From an uncultured Desulfobacter sp. (lineage in GTDB: Bacteria; Desulfobacterota; Desulfobacteria; Desulfobacterales; Desulfobacteraceae): a DNA stretch of 64,000 nucleotides. Below are positions 55,963-63,894 of the stretch, in pieces. The stretch is from NCBI RefSeq assembly GCF_963664415.1, contig NZ_OY761440.1, positions 1,054,001 through 1,118,000 on the forward strand, read 5' to 3'. Positions within the stretch are counted from its first letter, which is position 1; each line of letters starts with the position of its first letter. Position numbers and translations under genes: made by a program. The notes beneath the pieces were generated by a model. The model saw only the letters and a program-made list of their open reading frames with translations, did no database searches and was not told the origin of the DNA.

Positions 55963-56052
55963 CACATAACCCGGCGCTGAACTCGGACGCAAAAGGGTTC
56001 CGGTCGCTATCGCTCCCTCCACCCTTTTGCGCCGGTTAGCTTGTCGTTAGAA
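55963..56052 (+). other. attC recombination site of cassette A
   Basis: R'' box CACATAAC, L'' CCGGCGC, a long stem with GCAAAAGGGT paired to ACCCTTTTGC, then L' GCGCCGG and R' GTTAGAA. Crossover falls between 56046 and 56047. Overall arrangement and the GCGCCGGTTAGCTTGTCGTT end look like typical chromosomal-integron attC sites. Confidence 0.88.
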
Positions 56053-56065
56053 ACCAAGCAGGGAA

Positions 56066-56923
56066 ATGATGGAATACGATACTTCTGACTGGTCAGAAGC
56101 CTCAATTAAATTTGAAGCGCAAGGTAAAGCGCCTAAGAGATACGGTGAAGGGGTCTTTCGTTTCGGCGCCGCAATGACTTTGTCCGTCCTGCTACCAAGA
56201 CGAGGGTGGAAGTTAATAAAGTCGACGAAACACTACGCATATCTGCGACCTCCGGAAAGTTCTCAGGGAATATATACCCTACGAGCTAAGGTTCCTACTA
56301 AAGAGCAAGCTCTTGAAATAGCGCGGCGTTGTTATGAAAAAGGAGAGTCGTGGATGGGACAGCTCGGAGAATGGCCCGCTTGGTATACACACAAACGAAG
56401 AAGAATTATGAATGAGTTGGTTCCATCTGAGGATCGACGAAACATAACTGAAAAGTTTGCATACGAATTACCGCCTGAATCGTCTCTGCACATCGGTGAG
56501 TGGAGTGTATGGGAGTTAGAAGTCGTTAAATCAGACGGCGATTTTGAGGTTCAAGAATCGGGAGAAATTAGTCGAGAAGAAATTCCGAAACTTGATAATA
56601 ACCAGATCATCGAAGGGCAAGAGTTGTCCTATGAATTGTCCAAATATGAGCGAAGTTCGAAAGCAAGACAGCAGTGTATTGAGCATCATGGGGTAGTATG
56701 TAAAGTCTGTGGCTTAAAACTTGAGGATTTATATGGAGATATAGGGCGCGGATTTATTCATATCCATCACATTGTCCCTATGTCACGTCAAAAAGGTGAG
56801 TACCAAGTAGATCCGATCAATGATTTGGTCCCTGTATGCCCGAACTGCCACTCAATGATTCACAGGCGTGATCCTCCGTACAGAATAGAAGAACTTAGAG
56901 CGATGTTTCGTAACCGTTTCTAA
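56066..56923 (+). CDS. HNH endonuclease (cassette B)
   Basis: 285 residues. Residues 1-200 are an unrecognised alpha/beta region with GEWPAWYTHKRRRIMNEL and GEWSVWELEVVK. The C-terminal 80 residues are an HNH nuclease: Cys pair CKVCG, the HIHHIVP catalytic histidines, NDLVPVCPNCH and a final MIH. The arrangement recalls McrA-like restriction enzymes or effectors that pair a reader domain with HNH. No methylase is linked. Its stop codon is inside the R'' box of its own attC. Confidence 0.88.
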   Translation: MMEYDTSDWSEASIKFEAQGKAPKRYGEGVFRFGAAMTLSVLLPRRGWKLIKSTKHYAYLRPPESSQGIYTLRAKVPTKEQALEIARRCYEKGESWMGQLGEWPAWYTHKRRRIMNELVPSEDRRNITEKFAYELPPESSLHIGEWSVWELEVVKSDGDFEVQESGEISREEIPKLDNNQIIEGQELSYELSKYERSSKARQQCIEHHGVVCKVCGLKLEDLYGDIGRGFIHIHHIVPMSRQKGEYQVDPINDLVPVCPNCHSMIHRRDPPYRIEELRAMFRNRF

Positions 56924-56980
56924 CAAGGCTTTTGCAGCGGAGCGCAAAAAGCGCGCGCCCGCTGAAAAGCAACGTTCGGA
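56916..56980 (+). other. attC recombination site of cassette B
   Basis: R'' GTTTCTAAC, stem GCTTTTGCAGCGG paired to CCGCTGAAAAGC (one extrahelical base, as attC needs), then CAACG|TTCGGA. Crossover at 56974/56975. R'' is the exact reverse complement of this cassette's first bases, GTTAGAAAC at 56046-56054. Confidence 0.87.
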
Positions 56981-57231
56981 GGCTAATAAATTGCATTTTT
57001 ATGAAAGCATCAGCAAGTAAAAAAAGTTCAGTATTTTCCATTAAAGCGTTTTTTTCAAGAGAGGGAAAATTGAGCAGAATACAGTTTCTTAAATACTCAA
57101 TAGCCTCAATTCTTCCTTCTGCTTTTTTTTGGAGCAGTTTTTATTTTTTTAAGGATTTTAAGTTTTCATTTATTTTTAGCTACTTGGGATTAATCACGTT
57201 TATTATAGGACTTATTAGTTATTTTTCTTCA

Positions 57232-58264
57232 GGCTCATGTTGTGTTTCAAGGTCTTATCTGACCAAAAGTTCGACAAGTGAATGGAGCAAGGCCTTTCCT
57301 CGCTTGCCAGCGTTATGAACGAATTCAAAAAAGCCAAGATAAAACGGGAGCTTTTCCTGTGAAACTCCTCGATGTGGACGCAACCAACCACGTAGCAAAG
57401 ACCAGAAGCCTTCCATCGTATTTACATGGACTTCATGGAAACCATCCCCATCCTCGTCTCTGGCATATTCTCCAGCCCCGTGATTCACGCTCTTATGCTT
57501 GTACCCCCACTCGCTTAATCGGTTATATATCCCGTATTCATCCGTGTAGATCAAAGTTCCTGGCAAAATGACTGATTTTATCAAGGGCTCAATGGTTACC
57601 CGGCGAACATTGGCAAGCATCTTGATTACCACCAGCCCGCATCGCTGAATCATACCAAATACAGGTGGCTTCTCTTTTTCCAATGTACCCCGCCCACGAG
57701 CACCTCGTAAACGATTTCGACGGCCTTCCCTCCCTTTTTGGAATACTGCTTCGGGATTGCCTTTATGCCCTGCTACAATGTAGACTTCATCGCACTCAAC
57801 CTTGTCGTCGAGAGTTACGGGCGGCTTTTTTTTACCACGCCTTCACGAAGTTGGGTGGTCATCTTTTGAACATCCGTGCGGTCCAAGTCCAGTTCTTTGG
57901 CAATCTGCTTGTTGGACAAGTTCAGCCCCATAAAATAAAGACACAAAATCCATACTTTTAGGGGTTGATGATGCCCAGCGAAAATGGTACCCGTCAAGTC
58001 GTCAAAGCGTTTACTACAATTTTTACATTCATAACGCTGCCTGGCAGGTTCTTTTTCATCGAAACCCCTTTTGATTACTCGTTTGGATTCACAAAACGGA
58101 CATTGGCGTCCTTCCGGCCAGCGCAATTCCCGAACAGTTTCATAACATTGTGTATCATCAATCAGAGTCTTTATGTTTACCTGCATCCGTTAAGCTCCTA
58201 AGGTGAATTCGGTCAGAAAAAATCACCATCTACCATTATACGACCCTGATACGCAACATGAGCC
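57232..58264 (-). mobile_element. IS1595-type insertion sequence with 8-bp target duplication
   Basis: 1033 bp. The ends are imperfect inverted repeats starting GGCTCATGTTG (left) and, on the other strand, GGCTCATGTTG (right), with further matches inward. The target sequence TTTCTTCA is duplicated at 57224-57231 and 58265-58272. The duplication is perfect, so the insertion is probably recent. It carries one transposase gene in two frames. Confidence 0.93.
57255..58186 (-). pseudogene. IS1595-family transposase in two frames
   Basis: The first frame (58186 to 57815) holds a zinc-ribbon (CPFCESKRVIKRG, then YECKNCSKRFDDLTGTIF) and stops after KKSRP. A -1 shift at a run of eight A (57826-57833, minus strand) gives PPVTLDDKVECDEVYIVAGH and the DDE-type domain with IYTDEYGIYNR and HVNTMEGFWSLL, ending at 57255. 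Together they give about 310 residues, the family size. The A8 run could be a slippage site or a disabling deletion. Most IS1595 transposases use one frame. Confidence 0.85.
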
Positions 58265-58549
58265 TTTCTTCAATACAAAAAAGACTTCGTGACATTAATT
58301 TACTTGGATATTGGACACTAAAGGCTGTTTTTATTCCAGGATTTGGTCAGCTGTTTTTGCTTGGTTTATATTTTATTCCCAGCTCAAATGGAAAAAGGAA
58401 TATGAGATTACCGATTTGGAATTGGAAGGAAGGAAAGATCGAATATACAGCCCCTGATAAAACCGAACAAGAAAATTCAAGTTAATCGCGCAATGCTATG
58501 AGGTTTTATTATTACCGACAATGAAATCAAGTATAAATAACTGAACAGT

Positions 58550-58568
58550 CCTCGACTGCAAGTCGAGG
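58550..58568. other. Short perfect hairpin in cassette C
   Basis: CCTCGACT-GCA-AGTCGAGG, an 8-bp stem with a 3-base loop, 65 bases after the DUF805 stop. A second small stem TCGG-CTAAAA-CCGA follows. No U-tract, so its role is unclear. Confidence 0.5.
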
Positions 58569-58648
58569 TGAGGGGGAGCGACCATTCGGCTAAAACCGAT
58601 TCAAGAAAAAAGGTAATTGAAAAGGACAATGCCACTGAGGAAACAAAA

Positions 58649-58727
58649 ACCGAACAAATTGCTACAGCTGATTTTACCCGCCGTTCCTTCGTCACTCTGG
58701 GTAAAACAGCTGAGCATGGTGTTATGT
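58649..58727 (+). other. attC recombination site of cassette C
   Basis: R'' ACCGAAC, stem AGCTG.TTTTACCC paired to GGGTAAAA.AGCT with an unpaired base on each side, then GGTG|TTATGTG. Crossover at 58721/58722. R'' matches the complement of the cassette's own start (G|TTCGGA at 56974) in 6 of 7 bases. Confidence 0.78.
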
Positions 58728-58741
58728 GTTTGAATTAAGAT

Positions 58742-59140
58742 ATGAAATTATACGATCTCATCCATAAATATGACTGGAATGTTGTATGGTCTACAAGAGT
58801 ATTCTTGGATGAATACTTTGAAAAAGATCATTTTAAGAATTTATATATGCGTACCTATCAGCTCCTTAGGCAAATTGAGCCAGTAAAATCAAATGATTCA
58901 ATCCAAATTGAGAAAAGTTATGATGAGATAAGTAAAGAATATATCTGGGAAGTTTTTTGCATCAATGAAAGCAATGATAATGAAAGGTTAGGATGGTTAG
59001 ATTTTACACCTTGGTCTGATTGGTTGGGGATGAAAATAAGTGAAAATACAAAAAACAATTTTGCTGAACCCCACATTATGGTAATAATTTTGGGGTCGGG
59101 CCAAGTCAACCATCTGAAATATAACATAATAGACCAATAA
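58742..59140 (+). CDS. Hypothetical protein (cassette D)
   Basis: 132 residues starting 20 bases after the crossover, the same spacing as the GNAT gene, whose cassette has the same first eight bases. Acidic, with LGWLDFTPWSDWLGM as its most distinctive stretch and a central charged helix. No signal peptide or membrane helix. Family not recognised. Confidence 0.65.
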   Translation: MKLYDLIHKYDWNVVWSTRVFLDEYFEKDHFKNLYMRTYQLLRQIEPVKSNDSIQIEKSYDEISKEYIWEVFCINESNDNERLGWLDFTPWSDWLGMKISENTKNNFAEPHIMVIILGSGQVNHLKYNIIDQ

Positions 59141-59271
59141 CACAGCCAAAATGAGGTCTTAAACGGTGTTTTTTGATACCGAAAATGGCCTTTTAAGAAA
59201 AGAAATTGAAAACAAAGCAATTGCATGGGTAAGCAGAACAGGCTGACCCCTTCAAAGGGGTCTCCCTTTAC

Positions 59272-59376
59272 TATAGTTCCGGTCAAATGACTTGGTATTA
59301 ATTCCGGACTTCAAACCCTTAAAAAACAGACAGTTAAGGTCAAAAATCGGTTTCAAGTCATGTGACCGGAACTATA
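59272..59376. repeat. MITE-like inverted-repeat element inside cassette D
   Basis: 23-bp arms TATAGTTCCGGTCAAATGAC.. and its complement differ at one base. A second inner pair CCTTAA/TTAAGG makes a single long hairpin of 105 bases with no coding capacity. TA at both outer edges would suit a Tc1/IS630-type miniature element. A GACCCCTT/AAGGGGTC hairpin (59245-59262) lies just to the left. Confidence 0.65.
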
Positions 59377-59447
59377 ATAGTCAAATAATTAGGCGTCTAA
59401 ACAGCCGCATAAACCCTAATATGCGGGTGTTATACGCCTATTTAGAC

Positions 59448-59500
59448 GCATAACACCATTTCGTCTGCAAAATGGGCGTATTATAAGGCGGCTGTTAGGA
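59448..59500 (+). other. attC-like site of cassette D within a complex palindrome
   Basis: R'' GCATAAC, stem CCATTT paired to AAATGG, then GGCGGCTG|TTAGGA; crossover at 59494/59495. It is nested in a larger fold (59388-59504): outer AACAGCCGC/GCGGCTGTT, CCGCAT/ATGCGG and GGTGTTAT/ATAACACC. Two overlapping sites or a fused pair are possible. Confidence 0.6.
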
Positions 59501-59534
59501 CGTCTAAACTAGGTTAAGCTTCGGGAATTAAATT

Positions 59535-60038
59535 ATGGATTTCCCACAACTTATAGGTGCAATAGGGATCGGGGCCATTCTTACAAAGATACTTGACATT
59601 GTATGGCTTCAAAATTCGATAGAGAAAAAAGAACATTTTGCTTGGTTGCGTGAAAAAAGGATAGAGGCCTTCTCAAAGCTTTCGAAAGAACTGATATCCT
59701 TCGGCCTACATGACAAAAAATTGAAAAATCCATTTGAAATTTTTGCGATAGCTTCCGAAGCGATGCTTTTAATAGAAGATGAAGTCCTAATAAAGAAAAT
59801 TGATCAACATATAGTAAAGTTGGACGAATTCAATAGGGGTATAGACGAAAAGAATTTTAGTGAAGAGCAATTAGGTTCATTATATTCTCAACTAACTGCA
59901 GAATCAAGAAAGCTTATTCTTGAATTGCGGTTGCATCTTATAGAAATTACGAGAAAACGTCCAATCCTGTCAAAGGTAAATAAAAGTATTAAAAGCTTAA
60001 CCAAAAAATTCAGCAGACCCAAAGGGCCGGGCCGCTGA
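59535..60038 (+). CDS. Hypothetical membrane-anchored helical protein
   Basis: 167 residues. One N-terminal hydrophobic segment (about 5-24, IGAIGIGAILTKILDIVWL), then a basic and acidic helical bundle (KKEHFAWLREKRIEAFSKLS) and a very basic tail (KSIKSLTKKFSRPKGPGR). No family recognised. Its last codons overlap a short attC-like site. It starts 40 bases after the previous crossover. Confidence 0.65.
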   Translation: MDFPQLIGAIGIGAILTKILDIVWLQNSIEKKEHFAWLREKRIEAFSKLSKELISFGLHDKKLKNPFEIFAIASEAMLLIEDEVLIKKIDQHIVKLDEFNRGIDEKNFSEEQLGSLYSQLTAESRKLILELRLHLIEITRKRPILSKVNKSIKSLTKKFSRPKGPGR

Positions 60039-60052
60039 TTAAATTGTTGGGG
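59995..60052 (+). other. Short attC-like site overlapping the end of the preceding gene
   Basis: R'' GCTTAAC fits RYYYAAC exactly, the stem AATTCAGC pairs imperfectly with GCTGATTaAATT, and the site ends AAATTG|TTGGGGT. Crossover at 60046/60047. It is shorter and weaker than its neighbours but falls where the next cassette must begin. Confidence 0.55.
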
Positions 60053-60307
60053 TGAGTGGCAGAAGGAAGTTGTCCGATGTGAGTCTGAACCATACAATGA
60101 TTGGGAGATGGAAGCGGCCATAGCGGCATCGCCATCTTGGTTCCGCGTGTAGCCCTCCCCACTGGTTGTGCACCAGCACGAGGGTTCAACTCCCTACCGT
60201 TCTGTCTCAGGGGGCCGGCGGAAACGCAACAAGTTTTAAGCTTTGCAGGTTAAGACCTCCGCTGTAAACTTGTGGCCCTTTGAGATGGAACATTTCGGAG
60301 ATGAAAT

Positions 60308-61087
60308 ATGGAATATTTTCTGGCGGTTGTCATTGTAGTCGGAGTTATCATTTTTTTAAAGTTTGGTATCAGGCGGATCACGATACTTGAATACGAGAAG
60401 GGGCTGAAATATGTCAAGGGGAAGTTTAAGTCAACCGTAGAGCCAGGACAATATTGGTACACGCCTTACTTCACAATCATACAGAAACTTGATGTGCGTC
60501 CACGTTTTGTCTCGATTACCGGCCAGGAGGTGTTGAGTGCTGATGGTGTAACCCTTAAAATTAGTATTGCTGCCAATTTTGAGATAAACGATCCAAACGT
60601 CGCTATAAACAAAGTGAAGAACTTTCAGGAGGCTCTTTACCTTGAACTTCAACTTGCGTTGCGAGAAATCATCGGAACTGTAGATATTGACAGCGTATTA
60701 AGTGGGCGAAATGAATTATCAAAAAAACTCATGGGTGTCACGGAACCAAAGGTTACGGAGCTTGGGCTTAGATTGATTTCGGTTAACCTGAAAGACATTA
60801 TGTTTCCTGGAAAACTAAAGGAGATTTTTGCTCAGGTGGTTAATGCCAAGAAGGAGGGGTTGGCCGCTCTCGAAAAAGCGAGAGGCGAGACAGCAGCCCT
60901 CCGCAATTTGGCAAACGCCGCAAAAATGATAGAAGGTAATCCGAATCTTATGCAACTTCGCCTCGTGCAGGCATTCGGCAATTCGTCAGGTAATACTCTC
61001 ATTCTCGGAATGCCTTCAGAGGCCGTAACTGTTCCGATTTTTAAGGGGAGCGCTTCAAAGGAACATACAGGAAAAGCAAGAGAATAA
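60308..61087 (+). CDS. SPFH/band-7 (slipin-like) membrane protein (cassette E)
   Basis: 259 residues. One N-terminal membrane helix (about 4-21) precedes an SPFH domain (LEYEKGLKYVKGKFK; the conserved VRPRFVSITGQEVLSADGV; AINKVKNFQEALYLELQLAL) and a short Ala-rich coiled coil near 190-215. Slipins and stomatins form oligomeric membrane scaffolds. Partner NfeD/protease genes are missing. SPFH proteins are uncommon integron cargo. A 260-base leader (60047-60307) with two hairpins precedes it. Confidence 0.88.
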   Translation: MEYFLAVVIVVGVIIFLKFGIRRITILEYEKGLKYVKGKFKSTVEPGQYWYTPYFTIIQKLDVRPRFVSITGQEVLSADGVTLKISIAANFEINDPNVAINKVKNFQEALYLELQLALREIIGTVDIDSVLSGRNELSKKLMGVTEPKVTELGLRLISVNLKDIMFPGKLKEIFAQVVNAKKEGLAALEKARGETAALRNLANAAKMIEGNPNLMQLRLVQAFGNSSGNTLILGMPSEAVTVPIFKGSASKEHTGKARE

Positions 61088-61219
61088 CCCCAACAAATGC
61101 TTGCACAGCCGACCGGGCTACTGCGGCGTTTTTTTCGAATGCTTGTGGTGAGCGTATTTTGTGAATTTTTCGTATGCCGTGGTAACTTCCCGCCCGGCGG
61201 GTGAAGCATGGCGTTAGGC
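61087..61219 (+). other. attC recombination site of cassette E
   Basis: R'' ACCCCAAC, arms AATGCTT and GCCGaCCGGGC paired to GCCCGGCGG and AAGCAT, a 70-base apical part, then GGCG|TTAGGC, which fits GTTRRRY exactly. Crossover at 61213/61214. R'' is the exact complement of the cassette start G|TTGGGGT at 60046. Confidence 0.87.
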
Positions 61220-61264
61220 CGATTTTGCAAATTTATAACCTAATATGAGCAGGAAGAGATAACA

Positions 61265-61594
61265 ATGGAAGTCAAACAAGTAAAACTCATCTATTTCTCA
61301 CCCACCGGAACCACTCAAAAAGTATTGGAAAGCATCGCTGACGGTATCGCTGTTGAAGATGTCGAGCATATTAATTTGACACTTCCGGAGGGAGCCCAGC
61401 AAACCATTCCGACCTTTTCAGATGAGCTCGTCATTATAGGTGCGCCTGTTTACGGTGGTCGTCTGCCAGTTGATGTAATCAATCGATTCAAACATCTGAA
61501 AGCAAGCAACACCTTGGCGATTCTCATCGTTGTATATGGAAACCGGGAGTTTGAAGATGCGTTGTTGGAATTAAAAAATCTTGCAATTGAGTGA
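61265..61594 (+). CDS. Truncated flavodoxin-like protein (cassette F)
   Basis: 109 residues beginning with a flavodoxin FMN loop (FSPTGTTQKVLESIADG at about 11-27) and the strand VIIGAPVYGGRLPVD. Homologous proteins with this start continue with the rest of the flavodoxin fold and a two-[4Fe-4S] ferredoxin domain. Here a TGA ends the frame right after LLELKNLAIE. Probably a fragment unable to bind FMN fully. The following 61595-61871 stretch holds no gene, and no attC closes this cassette. Confidence 0.7.
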   Translation: MEVKQVKLIYFSPTGTTQKVLESIADGIAVEDVEHINLTLPEGAQQTIPTFSDELVIIGAPVYGGRLPVDVINRFKHLKASNTLAILIVVYGNREFEDALLELKNLAIE

Positions 61595-62367
61595 CGAGCT
61601 TCAAATACTGTAACGGTGTTGAGGCTTGATGCTACTGATGAAAATCAATGTTTTTATTGTGATTTAAGAGTGTTGAGTAAAATCGTCATCAAAAACAAAA
61701 TTGCAAAATAATGTAACGCTTCACAAAGAATTCAAAAATGATCTGTGGTTTCAAAATTTTAAAAATAGATCAAGCAGCAATCGGCACCATTATATAATGA
61801 ACAGATACAGCAAGGCCGCCCTTGGTGCTAACACAAGGTGGCCTGTTAATGCAGATAAATTGTGATAAGGATTACTGGGGAGGGAGATCGGATATAAATT
61901 CCAGAGCAAGGTTGATATCAACAAAGTTGTGATTCAACTCCTTTGCCCTGTCCTGGCAGTCTGTACAGATTTCTTTAAATTTTCTCATGTCGCCTTTGAC
62001 GGCCATATAAATTTGTTCAACGGCTTCCTGCTGGATATCTTTGTATTTTTCGATGAAGTCCTCGACCTCTATGGGGTATAAAATCAGAGTTTTGAGACGG
62101 CTGAGTATATCGGGATGATTCCGGCTCAAATGGGTTCTGACCTTTGGGAGCCCTGCAAATACGATGGGAACACCGGCATCAATAATTCGTTTGAGATATG
62201 GCCAGACCCGGGAGTCCAGGTCATTGGCTTCATCTATGATGATAAAACAATTGGATAGGTTGCAGATCGTTTTCAGGTACTGGGGAGTCCGGCGGTAGGT
62301 GGCGGTGGCCTCATAATTCAATTCCTTGAGTATGGATGCCAGGGTTTCATGGATGTTGAACAGAGAC

Positions 62368-63894
62368 GGGCGCATTCCCATTTTCCCGGTTTTTAAAACG
62401 GACTATCCTCTTTAGCAAAAAGAAGTTATGCTTCCCCTCGATTATCAACTGATGAGGAAGAAAATAGTATGAAACTCAAAAAGGCTGAATCCTGCGAAAC
62501 GGTAGAAGAAATATATGAATTATTGAAACAGCTGGACAAAGAGAAACGGCTAATTCGCAGTCCGGAAGAACTCATTCAGGTTGAACAAGAAATTTTAAGC
62601 TATACCAATCGTTTAGCCGCGTTGATGCTAAAAAAAAAAGTCCAAACCAGTATAAACTCTCCGGAGCATAACGAACAAGAAAGAGAGTTGGTGCGTAGCT
62701 GGCCTGGCCGAATGAAAAGTGAAGGGTTTGAGACAGTTCAAATTCAAACCAGCTCAGGTTGCACGATCCCAATCCATGTTCGATACTATCGAAGAGCCTG
62801 TGACCGTCGAAATGGCAAAAGATATAAGGGCTTGTATGCTGCTTTGGCTTTGCTCGGGATTCATGATCGATGTACACCAATCTTGGCGGCGATGGTCAGC
62901 GCCTGGTCCGCGTTACTGAGCTCATTTGAGGAAGTACGTCAGGTCCTTTGTGATCATGGCACTATCCTGGATGTTAAGGTGATCCGGAAACTGGCCTACC
63001 GCTACGCAGAACGAGCACGGGTGGTACAGCAAATGGGTCTGCTCCCCTTAAATGAAGAGGACAACCTTCAAGGTCGTCGGGTTGTCATAAGCACCGATGG
63101 TGGCCGGACTCGATTGCGGGAAAAAAAGCGAGGTCCCCGGACAGCCAAAGGAAGAACCAGATATCATGGGGCCTGGAGAGAACCCAAGCTGTTGATTATT
63201 TATGTCGTCGATGCCCATGGGAAACAGGAAAAAAGCTTTGCCCCATTTATTGATGGCGGTTTTAATGGGCCTGATGGCTTGTTTCTGCTGCTGAAGGGCT
63301 ATTTGAAGTCTCTTTGCATCCAAAAAGCAGACAAGGTGTTGTTTGTTGCGGACGGGGCTCATTGGATATGGAATCGAGTCCCTGGTCTGATCAAGGCACT
63401 GGGGTTGAATCCGGAGAGTGTGCATGAACTCCTTGATTTTTATCATGCAGTAGAGCATCTGGGAAAGGTTGCAGGATTACGAAAAAACTGGTCAGCCAAA
63501 AAACGTAAAGCCTGGGTCTCAAAACAGCGACGGTTTTTGCTAAAAGGTGAATCGGCAACGGTCGTACAAGAAGTACAGGCTCTTTGTCGAGGCCGGAACA
63601 GCAAAGCCATAAAGACAGAACGGGATTATTTTGTACGTAATAGGCACCGTCTTGCTTTCCCAACGGTAAAGGCATTGAATTTGCCGATTGGCAGTGGTGC
63701 GATTGAAAGTTCGATTCGAAGAGTTGTCAATTTGAGACTCAAGGGTCCCTGCATTTTTTGGTATAAAGAAAATGCGGAGAAAATGCTCATGCTGCGCTCA
63801 TACTATAAATCGGGACGATGGAACTGTCTGAAACAAATGGCCAATTCACATATCTCATTGTTAGCTGCATAACCGTGAAAATGGGAATGCGCCC
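62368..63894 (+). mobile_element. Insertion sequence with 8-bp target duplication
   Basis: 1527 bp. Both ends carry the inverted repeat GGGCGCATTCCCATTTTC.CGGTT. The target ACAGAGAC is duplicated at 62360-62367 and 63895-63902 without change. One intact transposase gene fills it. It interrupts the AAA ATPase gene. Confidence 0.93.
62469..63872 (+). CDS. DDE-type transposase (ISKra4/ISLre2-like, family uncertain)
   Basis: 467 residues, uninterrupted. The catalytic-type regions read VVISTDGGRTRLREKK, KVLFVADGAHWIWNRV and ELLDFYHAVEHLGKVA. The C-terminal block has IGSGAIESSIRRVVNLRLKG. The N-terminus is a coiled region without a visible zinc finger. The Asp/Asp/Glu order and the GSGAIES block resemble ISKra4-like enzymes, but I cannot assign a subgroup by eye. 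An AGGAAG box precedes the ATG. Confidence 0.85.
   Translation: MKLKKAESCETVEEIYELLKQLDKEKRLIRSPEELIQVEQEILSYTNRLAALMLKKKVQTSINSPEHNEQERELVRSWPGRMKSEGFETVQIQTSSGCTIPIHVRYYRRACDRRNGKRYKGLYAALALLGIHDRCTPILAAMVSAWSALLSSFEEVRQVLCDHGTILDVKVIRKLAYRYAERARVVQQMGLLPLNEEDNLQGRRVVISTDGGRTRLREKKRGPRTAKGRTRYHGAWREPKLLIIYVVDAHGKQEKSFAPFIDGGFNGPDGLFLLLKGYLKSLCIQKADKVLFVADGAHWIWNRVPGLIKALGLNPESVHELLDFYHAVEHLGKVAGLRKNWSAKKRKAWVSKQRRFLLKGESATVVQEVQALCRGRNSKAIKTERDYFVRNRHRLAFPTVKALNLPIGSGAIESSIRRVVNLRLKGPCIFWYKENAEKMLMLRSYYKSGRWNCLKQMANSHISLLAA

Larger units (their letters stand above)
57001..58485 (+). pseudogene. DUF805-type membrane protein gene split by an insertion sequence (cassette C)
   Basis: The 5' part (57001-57231, 77 codons) encodes a short cytoplasmic start with SREGKLSRIQFLKYSI and two membrane helices. 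The 3' part (58273-58485) continues with RLRDINLLGYW and LFLLGLYFIPSSNGKRN, the DUF805 arginine and C-terminal glycine motifs. Removing the IS and one copy of the 8-bp duplication joins them exactly in frame into a 147-residue protein. The function of DUF805 proteins is unknown. Confidence 0.88.
54884..61219 (+). mobile_element. Integron gene-cassette array without visible integrase
   Basis: Successive gene units are separated by palindromic attC-like sites ending in GTTRRRY-type boxes. In cassettes A, B and E the first bases after the crossover are the exact reverse complement of that cassette's own terminal R'' box (GTTATGTG/CACATAAC, GTTAGAAAC/GTTTCTAAC, GTTGGGGT/ACCCCAAC). Cassettes C and D match 6 of 7. 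This is the signature expected if each unit was once a circle with one attC. All cassette genes are on the plus strand. No tyrosine recombinase gene lies in the window, so it is an integrase-less cluster or the far part of a longer array. Confidence 0.85.

Noticed and set aside
60162..60195. tRNA-like segment: a CTGG-TTGTGCA-CCAG stem-loop followed by AGGGTTCAACTCCCT resembling a T-arm
   Set aside because: No matching acceptor stem or D-arm can be found upstream, the last T-stem pair fails and no CCA follows. It is at most a decayed fragment.
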